Assembly (NCBI GenBank): GCA_026398835.1
Contig: JAPLSD010000736.1
Location: forward strand, 1 to 6,969
DNA length: 6,969 nt
Direction of reading: 5' to 3'
From: Pseudomonas sp.
GTDB lineage: Bacteria > Pseudomonadota > Gammaproteobacteria > Pseudomonadales > Pseudomonadaceae
Under the pieces are notes generated by a model. The model was not told the DNA's origin. It worked only from the letters and a program-made list of their open reading frames with translations, and did no database searches. Of the stretch, positions 1 to 5,466 are shown piece by piece (within the stretch, counting starts at the first letter, position 1; the number at the start of each line of letters is the position of its first letter). The translations under genes were made by a program, and so were the position numbers.

Positions 1-20
1 CTCCTGCCAATGAGTGCCTC

Positions 21-3000
21 ATGCTTAACAAAGGATTGTTTCTGGCCTGTGCGCTGGCGCTGCTAAGCGCTTGCGATTCGTCGACTTCCGATAAAGCGCC
101 GTCCACTGCCGCACCCGCAGCGGCGGTCACAGCACCCAAGGCCAAAACGGTACAGGACGTTGCTGCTCTGAAGCAGCGCTACGCTGGTCGCGCGTTAAGC
201 GTGGTGGACGTTTCCGAAGTTCAGCTCGACGGCGCCAGCACGCTGTCGGTGAGTTTTTCGGTGCCATTGGACCCTGAACAGAAGTTCGATGAAAAACTGC
301 ACCTGGTGGATAGTAAGAGCGGCAAGGTCGACGGTGCCTGGGAGCTCTCCGATAACTTGATGGAGCTGCGCCTGCGTCACCTTGAGCCGCAGCGCAAACT
401 GGTGCTCACCGTTGATGCCGGTCTGCGCGCGGTGAATGACGCCAAACTCGCCGCCGAGTACGTCAGCCGCCTGGAAACCCGTGACCTGCAGCCCACCGTA
501 GGCTTTGCCAGCCGTGGCACCTTGCTGCCGACCCGCTTGGCCGAAGGGCTGCCGGTGATCGCGCTGAACGTCAACAAAATCAACGTCGAGTTCTTCCGCA
601 TCAAACCCGAAGCCCTGCCGGCCTTTCTCAGCCAATGGGGCCGCAATACCAGCTTGCAAAGTTATGAGTCGCGCGAACTGCTACCGATGGCGGATCTGGT
701 TTATGGCGGCCGCTTCGACCTGAACCCGGCGCGCAACACCCGGGAAACCCTGTTACTGCCGATCGCCGGCCTTAAACAGTTGCAACAACCCGGCGTCTAC
801 CTGGCGGTGATGCGCGCTTCCGGCACTTATAGCTACTCGCAACCGGCGACCCTGTTCACCCTGAGTGATATCGGTCTGTCGGTGCATCGTTACCAGAATC
901 GTCTGGACGTCTTCACCCAAGCGCTCGAAGGCGGCAAGGCACTGGATGGCGTCAGCCTCGAACTGCTCGACAGCGACGGCCATGTAGTGGGCCAAGGGAA
1001 GACCGAGAAGGGCGGCCATGCGCAATTGCCGCTGCCGAAAAAAGCCGAAGTCTTGCTGGCTCATCAGGGCGAGCAGACCAGCCTGTTGCGTCTGAACAGT
1101 GCCGCACTGGACCTGGCCGAGTTCGACATCGGCGGACCGCAAGCCCATCCCCTGCAATTCTTTGTGTTTGGTCCGCGCGACCTGTATCGCCCCGGCGAAA
1201 CCGTGCTGCTCAACGCCTTGCTGCGAGACAAAGACGGCAATGCAGTCAAACCGCAGCCGGTAAGCGTCGAAGTGCGTCGCCCGGATGAACAGGTCAGCCG
1301 CAAGTTCGTCTGGGACGCTGATGCGTCGGGCCTCTATCAATATCAACTGCAATTGGCCGGCGAAGCACCGACCGGTCGCTGGCAACTGGTGTTCGATCTG
1401 GGCGACGGCAAGCCGCAGCTGTATGAATTCCTCGTCGAAGATTTCCTGCCAGAGCGTCTGGCCCTTGAGCTCAAAGGCAGCGATGGCCCGATCAAACCGG
1501 CCGATACCGCCGAAATCAGCGTCAACGGTCGCTATCTCTACGGCGCCCCGGCCTCGGGCAATCGCCTGAGCGGTCAGGTGTATGTGCGGCCGCTGCGTGA
1601 GGCGGTCAAAGCCTTGCCCGGTTATCAGTTCGGCTCGGTCACAGAAGTAGAGTTGAGTCAGGATCTGGAACTCGACGAAACCGCGCTGGACGCCAATGGC
1701 GAAGCGGTTATCTCCCTTGAAAGCAAATGGGCCGAAGCCAAATCGCCGCTGCAACTGATCGTTCAGGCCAGCCTGCAAGAGTCCGGCGGTCGCCCGATCA
1801 CTCGTCGCGTGGTGCAACCGGTATGGCCGGCGGATCGTCTGCCGGGGCTGCGAGGGGTGTTCGAGGGTAAAGAAACCAACGGCGACGGCCCGGTCGAGTT
1901 CGAGCTGCTGGTGGCCAACAATGAAGGTCAGAAACTGGCGGCGGATAACCTTAAGGTTCGCTTGGTGCGTGAGCGCCGCGACTATTACTGGAACTATTCG
2001 GAGAGCAATGGCTGGAGCTATCACTTCAACGAGAAATTCCTCACCCTCGACGAAGAAACCGTCAGCATCAAGGCCGGCGACACCGCGAAAGTCAGCTTCC
2101 CAGTGGAGTGGGGCCCTTACCGCGTCGAAGTTGAAGACCCGCAGACCGGTCTCGTCAGCAGCCTGCGCTTCTGGGCCGGCTACCGCTCCCAGGACAACGC
2201 CGAAGGCGGCGCCGTGCGTCCGGACCAGGTCAAGCTGGCGCTGGATAAACCGGCCTATGGCGATGGCGATACGGCCAATGTGACCGTCACCCCGCCGGCT
2301 GCCGGCAAAGGTTATCTGCTGGTGGAATCGGCCGACGGTCCATTGTGGTGGCAGGAAATCGACGTGCCGGCCGAGGGCAAAAGCTTTGCGGTCAAACTCG
2401 ATCCGAAATGGTCGCGGCATGATCTGTATGTCAGCGCGCTGGTGATTCGTCCCGGCGAACGCAAAGCCAATGTCACCCCGAAACGCGCGGTCGGTGTGCT
2501 GCACCTGCCGCTGGATCGCACCCAGCGCAAACTCGGCCTGACCCTGAATGCACCGGAAAAAATGCGTCCGAAACAACCGCTGACAGTGAAAATTCAAGCG
2601 AAAAATGCCGACGGCAGCGTACCGAAACAGGTGCACGTGCTACTGGCCGCCGTGGACGTGGGCATCCTCAATATCACCGAATACCCGACCCCGGATCCGT
2701 ACTCCAGCCTTTTCGGTCGCAAGGCCTATGGCGCCGACCAGCTTGATATTTATGGGCAACTGATCGAGGCCGGCCAGGGGCGTTTGGCCAGCCTGGCCTT
2801 CGGTGGCGACGCGGCGCTGGCCAAGGGTGGCAAGCGTCCCGACACCAGCGTGACCATCGTTGCCCTGCAAAGCTCGCCGGTGATATTGAACGAGCAGGGC
2901 GAAGGCGAAGTCAGTGTCGACATCCCCGACTTCAACGGCGAACTGCGTTTGATGGCCCAAGCCTGGACCGATGATCGCTACGGCATGGCCGAAGGTAAAA

Positions 3001-4922
3001 CAGTGATCGCCGCGCCGCTGATCGCCGAACTCTCGGCACCGCGTTTCCTCGCCGGTGGTGACCAGACGAAGCTGGCGCTGGACCTGTCGAACCTTTCGGG
3101 CAAGGCCCAGAAACTGACGGTGCAACTGAGCGCTGAGGGCCAACTGAGTTTGCTCGGCGAAGCGACTCACAGCGTGCAATTGACTCAAGGTCAGCGCACT
3201 ACTGTGCAGATTCCGGTGCAGGCACTGGGCGGTTTGGGCCGGGGCAAAGTCAAAGTGCTGGTTGACGGTCTGGACCTGCCGGGCGAGAACCTGCCGCCGT
3301 TCACTCGCGAGTGGACCTTGGGTGTGCGTCCGGCCTATCCGGCGATGCTCAAGCACTACCGCGCGGTGCTCAAGGATCAGCCGTGGAACTTGCCGGAAGG
3401 TGAGTTGGCGGCTTTCGAACCGGCCGGGCGTGAAGCCTTGCTCAGCCTGTCGAGCCGACCGCCGTTGAACCTGGGTGAGCAGATCCGTGCGCTCAAGGCC
3501 TATCCCTACGGCTGTCTGGAGCAAACCGCCAGCGGCTTGTACCCGTCGCTGTATGCCGACGCCGCGAGCCTCAAGCGCCTGGGTCTTGCAGGCGAGCCGG
3601 ATGCCGACCGCAAACGCAAGATCGAGCTGGGCATCGAACGCCTGTTGGGCATGCAGCGCTACAACGGCAGCTTCGGTTTGTGGGGGGCGGACGGTGAAGA
3701 AGAGTACTGGCTGACCGCCTACGTCACCGACTTCCTGCTGCGTGCTCGCGAGCAAGGTTTCACGGTTCCGCCCGAGGCGCTGAAAAAGGCCAGCGAACGG
3801 CTGCTGCGTTACGTTCAGGAGCGCAACTTGATCGAAGTGAACTACAGCGAAAACGCCGAGCACACGCGCTTCGCGGTGCAGGCTTATGCCGGTCTGGTAT
3901 TGGCCCGCAGCCAACAGGCGCCGCTGGGTGCGCTGCGCAGTCTGTTCGAGCGTCGCACCGATGCCCGTTCCGGTCTGCCGCTGGTGCAACTGTCCATCGC
4001 CTTGCAGAAAATGGGCGACCAGCCACGTGCTGATCAGGCATTGATCGCAGGGTTGGCGGCGTCACGCAACAGCAAGGACTGGCTCGCCGATTATGGTAGT
4101 CCGTTGCGCGATCAGGCGTTGATTCTGGCACTGCTGGAGGAGAACGACCTGGCCAAGGGCAAGCGCGAAGAGCGTCTGTTCGAGCTGTCCGATCAACTGG
4201 CGGCCAGCCAATACCTGTCGACTCAGGAGCGCAACTCATTGTTCCTCGCCGGTCGTGGTTTGCTGGGCAAGCCCGAAGCCAACTGGACCGCACAACTGAG
4301 CAGCGGCGGTGAAACCCGTGAGCTGAGCAATAGCCAGCCGGGGTTGAAACTCGAAGGAGCGTTGCTGACATCACCTCTGTCCCTGCACAACGAAGGCAGC
4401 GAACCTGTCTATCAGCAGCTGACCATTTCCGGTTATCCACAACAGGCGCCGGTCGCCGGTGGTGAGAACCTGAGCATTCGTCGCGAGTACTTGGGCATGA
4501 ACGGCCAGCCGTTGAACCTCAAAGCCTTGGTCAGTGGCGATCTGGTGTTGGTGCATTTGGCGGTCAGCGCCAAGCAGCGAGTGCCGGACGCTTTGGTGGT
4601 GGACTTGTTGCCCGCCGGTCTGGAGCTGGAAAACCAGAATCTGGCACAGAGCGCCGCGAGCCTGGAAAACGCCAGCAGCAAGGTCAAGGAATGGCGCGTG
4701 TCGATGCAGAACGCCAGCCTCAAACATCAGGAGTTCCGCGATGACCGCTACGTGGCGGCAATGAACCTGGACGGTTACGGCACCACGCACCTGCTGTACC
4801 TGGCGCGAGCTGTAACCCCCGGCACCTACCGCGTACCGCCGCCGCAAGTGGAGTCGATGTACCGGCCGAACTGGCAGGCCGTGGGCGAAACACCGCCGGA
4901 GATGGTGATCAAGGGGCGCTAG
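21..4922 (+). CDS. yfhM: Bacterial alpha-2-macroglobulin lipoprotein with thioester (YfhM/ECAM type)
   Basis: This is a periplasmic, membrane-anchored broad-spectrum protease trap. In this family a protease cuts an exposed bait region, the protein changes shape, and an internal thioester binds the attacker covalently. Residues 1-18 form a lipoprotein signal peptide with lipobox LSAC, so Cys18 should be lipidated; Asp19 at +2 suggests inner-membrane retention. Domains in order, with rough limits: MG1-like about 45-160; an MG domain with YRPGE at 389-393; a bait-region domain from about 735, with the bait itself probably 901-940; the A2M domain about 938-1040; a helical thioester domain about 1140-1420 with PYGCLEQ, thioester Cys1165 and Gln1168, and the conserved EEYWLTAYVTDFL helix around Trp1230; and a C-terminal beta domain with DALVVDLLPAGLE from 1523 and YLARAVTPGTY from 1593. 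The length, about 1630, is normal for the family and there is no frameshift. ATG 21 is chosen because the signal peptide begins there. The frame is open to the window edge and the ribosome site is weak, so an upstream start is possible but unlikely. A MagD-like name is an alternative, but the pbpC neighbour favours yfhM. Confidence 0.96.
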   Translation: MLNKGLFLACALALLSACDSSTSDKAPSTAAPAAAVTAPKAKTVQDVAALKQRYAGRALSVVDVSEVQLDGASTLSVSFSVPLDPEQKFDEKLHLVDSKSGKVDGAWELSDNLMELRLRHLEPQRKLVLTVDAGLRAVNDAKLAAEYVSRLETRDLQPTVGFASRGTLLPTRLAEGLPVIALNVNKINVEFFRIKPEALPAFLSQWGRNTSLQSYESRELLPMADLVYGGRFDLNPARNTRETLLLPIAGLKQLQQPGVYLAVMRASGTYSYSQPATLFTLSDIGLSVHRYQNRLDVFTQALEGGKALDGVSLELLDSDGHVVGQGKTEKGGHAQLPLPKKAEVLLAHQGEQTSLLRLNSAALDLAEFDIGGPQAHPLQFFVFGPRDLYRPGETVLLNALLRDKDGNAVKPQPVSVEVRRPDEQVSRKFVWDADASGLYQYQLQLAGEAPTGRWQLVFDLGDGKPQLYEFLVEDFLPERLALELKGSDGPIKPADTAEISVNGRYLYGAPASGNRLSGQVYVRPLREAVKALPGYQFGSVTEVELSQDLELDETALDANGEAVISLESKWAEAKSPLQLIVQASLQESGGRPITRRVVQPVWPADRLPGLRGVFEGKETNGDGPVEFELLVANNEGQKLAADNLKVRLVRERRDYYWNYSESNGWSYHFNEKFLTLDEETVSIKAGDTAKVSFPVEWGPYRVEVEDPQTGLVSSLRFWAGYRSQDNAEGGAVRPDQVKLALDKPAYGDGDTANVTVTPPAAGKGYLLVESADGPLWWQEIDVPAEGKSFAVKLDPKWSRHDLYVSALVIRPGERKANVTPKRAVGVLHLPLDRTQRKLGLTLNAPEKMRPKQPLTVKIQAKNADGSVPKQVHVLLAAVDVGILNITEYPTPDPYSSLFGRKAYGADQLDIYGQLIEAGQGRLASLAFGGDAALAKGGKRPDTSVTIVALQSSPVILNEQGEGEVSVDIPDFNGELRLMAQAWTDDRYGMAEGKTVIAAPLIAELSAPRFLAGGDQTKLALDLSNLSGKAQKLTVQLSAEGQLSLLGEATHSVQLTQGQRTTVQIPVQALGGLGRGKVKVLVDGLDLPGENLPPFTREWTLGVRPAYPAMLKHYRAVLKDQPWNLPEGELAAFEPAGREALLSLSSRPPLNLGEQIRALKAYPYGCLEQTASGLYPSLYADAASLKRLGLAGEPDADRKRKIELGIERLLGMQRYNGSFGLWGADGEEEYWLTAYVTDFLLRAREQGFTVPPEALKKASERLLRYVQERNLIEVNYSENAEHTRFAVQAYAGLVLARSQQAPLGALRSLFERRTDARSGLPLVQLSIALQKMGDQPRADQALIAGLAASRNSKDWLADYGSPLRDQALILALLEENDLAKGKREERLFELSDQLAASQYLSTQERNSLFLAGRGLLGKPEANWTAQLSSGGETRELSNSQPGLKLEGALLTSPLSLHNEGSEPVYQQLTISGYPQQAPVAGGENLSIRREYLGMNGQPLNLKALVSGDLVLVHLAVSAKQRVPDALVVDLLPAGLELENQNLAQSAASLENASSKVKEWRVSMQNASLKHQEFRDDRYVAAMNLDGYGTTHLLYLARAVTPGTYRVPPPQVESMYRPNWQAVGETPPEMVIKGR

Positions 4923-4924
4923 AG

Positions 4925-5039
4925 ATGATCGTTCCCACGCGCAGCAAAGGAACGCCTCACTGGACGCTCTGCGTCCGCTTCGGCGGTGACGCAGAGCGTC
5001 ACGGGCTGCATTCCCACGCGGGAGCGTGGGAACGATCAT
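4925..5039. repeat. Nested intergenic inverted repeat, Pseudomonas type
   Basis: The element lies between two convergent genes, starting 2 bases after the yfhM stop and ending 16 bases before the stop of the minus-strand gene. The outer arms are a perfect 16-bp inverted repeat, ATGATCGTTCCCACGC at 4925-4940 and its complement at 5024-5039. Inside lies a second perfect 13-bp inverted pair, GACGCTCTGCGTC at 4963-4975 and its complement at 4988-5000. Three small hairpins are nested within: 4962-4976 (6-bp stem, 3-base loop), 4986-5002 (7-bp stem, AGA loop) and 5011-5032 (9-bp stem, GGGA loop). From memory, very similar GTTCCCACGC / GACGCAGAGCGTC elements occur in many intergenic spaces of the P. 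fluorescens group. No protein is encoded and no second copy is seen in this window. Whether it belongs to a named REP or REPIN class cannot be settled here. Confidence 0.85.
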
Positions 5040-5044
5040 TTTTT
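5011..5044 (+). terminator. Possible intrinsic terminator of yfhM, formed by the repeat
   Basis: A 9-bp GC-rich stem (TTCCCACGC at 5011-5019, GCGTGGGAA at 5024-5032, loop GGGA) is followed 6 bases later by six T residues at 5039-5044. If instead the outer 16-bp arms of the repeat pair (4925-4940 with 5024-5039), the stem runs straight into the T-run. Either fold could end the yfhM transcript. On the minus strand the same structure lies downstream of the small membrane protein gene but lacks a T-run after it, so termination in that direction is less clear. This is inferred from structure only. Confidence 0.5.
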
Positions 5045-5055
5045 GCTCTTTGGAC

Positions 5056-5349
5056 TCAATGAATAATCCAGCTCAACAACCACAACCCCAGCATCAACCA
5101 AATGATCCCCATGATGATCGAGGCACTCATAAAGGCGCGGATCGCCGAGTACAACAGCATCAGGCCGACGATCAGTGCGAGGATGTTGATGATCGAGGTG
5201 TCCATGCCCAGCGTGCGGGAAAGCCCTTCGACAAAATTGCTGCCGGCGTGCGTCAGGATATTGAACAACCCACTGAGCCCATCGACGATAAACCGGATGA
5301 CTGAACCGAGCGCCTGGCCGAGCCATTCGAAAAAGCTTTCTACCTGCAT
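5056..5349 (-). CDS. Small hydrophobic membrane protein of unknown function (97 aa)
   Basis: I do not recognise a named family. The N-terminal half, about residues 5-45, is made of amphipathic segments with regularly spaced Phe, Leu and Ile and could lie on the membrane surface. The C-terminal half is strongly hydrophobic and reads as two membrane helices, about 52-70 (INILALIVGLMLLYSAI) and 73-95 (a Met/Ile/Leu/Trp-rich stretch), separated by a short turn with Arg71. There is no signal peptidase site, no cysteine and no recognisable catalytic motif. It is judged a real gene because it has AGGA 7 bases before ATG, a promoter-like sequence upstream, a membrane-protein composition, and a fit between its neighbours with no overlap. 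It is convergent with yfhM and divergent from pbpC. A role in the envelope is likely from the helices; any link to protease trapping or wall synthesis is only suggested by position. A longer overlapping minus-strand frame (5036-5434) is rejected as its shadow. Confidence 0.8.
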   Translation of the reverse strand: MQVESFFEWLGQALGSVIRFIVDGLSGLFNILTHAGSNFVEGLSRTLGMDTSIINILALIVGLMLLYSAIRAFMSASIIMGIIWLMLGLWLLSWIIH

Positions 5350-5356
5350 GTGTGCG

Positions 5357-5360
5357 TCCT
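5357..5360 (-). promoter_or_regulatory. Ribosome binding site of the small membrane protein gene
   Basis: AGGA on the minus strand lies 7 bases before the ATG at 5349-5347. This is good Shine-Dalgarno spacing. It supports both the reality of the gene and this start over the overlapping longer frame, whose start near 5434 has no comparable signal that I can see. Confidence 0.65.
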
Positions 5361-5402
5361 GATGAAAGGGGTGGCTTGGGTGCCAGACCTGAGCCTTGGG
5401 CC

Positions 5403-5430
5403 ATTATTTGCGCTGGCGAGTTCCCTTCAA
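5403..5430 (-). promoter_or_regulatory. Candidate sigma-70 promoter of the small membrane protein gene
   Basis: On the minus strand, TTGAAG (complement of 5425-5430, 4 of 6 match to TTGACA) is followed after 16 bases by AATAAT (complement of 5403-5408, 5 of 6 match to TATAAT). Transcription would start near 5396, giving an untranslated leader of about 45 bases that includes the AGGA site. No operator palindrome is evident. The call rests on consensus match alone. Confidence 0.4.
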
Positions 5431-5466
5431 GCATAGAGGTTCGTGGGTTTGAGTTTTAGATTAGTT

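Larger units (their letters stand above)
5350..5466. other. Divergent intergenic region, small membrane protein gene / pbpC
   Basis: These 117 bases separate the starts of two divergent genes. They hold the minus-strand promoter candidate and ribosome site listed separately. For pbpC I see no convincing -35/-10 pair: TTGCGC at 5408-5413 with CATAGA at 5432-5437 (18-base gap) is weak, and TAGATT at 5457-5462 lies too near the ATG. AGAGG at 5435-5439 is the only purine-rich stretch before pbpC. It is 27 bases from ATG 5467 but 9 bases from an in-frame TTG at 5449, which bears on the pbpC start. Confidence 0.5.

Noticed and set aside
10..66. An ATG at 10 just upstream of the yfhM start, as a possible leader peptide
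   Set aside because: It is out of frame, stops within yfhM at about 64-66, and lacks a ribosome site or any leader-like composition; the true upstream context is outside the window.
753..3989. Two very long minus-strand open frames (627 and 449 aa) lying end to end in one frame opposite yfhM
   Set aside because: They are antisense to a clearly conserved gene, their translations are rich in Gln, His, Arg and Phe without domains, and long antisense frames are expected in high-GC Pseudomonas codon usage.
3760..5039. Minus-strand frames of 226 and 222 aa over the 3' end of yfhM and the repeat
   Set aside because: The translations are Arg/Cys/Pro-rich with no family features; one runs through the inverted repeat, which is not coding.
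5026..5362. Plus-strand frames of 92 and 86 aa opposite the small membrane protein gene
   Set aside because: The first is a Gln/Asp-rich complement of a hydrophobic coding region and the second likewise mirrors it; neither has supporting signals.
5036..5434. A 132-aa minus-strand frame covering the small membrane protein gene
   Set aside because: It overlaps the 97-aa hydrophobic gene in another frame, has no good ribosome site, and its translation lacks the coherent membrane pattern of the chosen frame.
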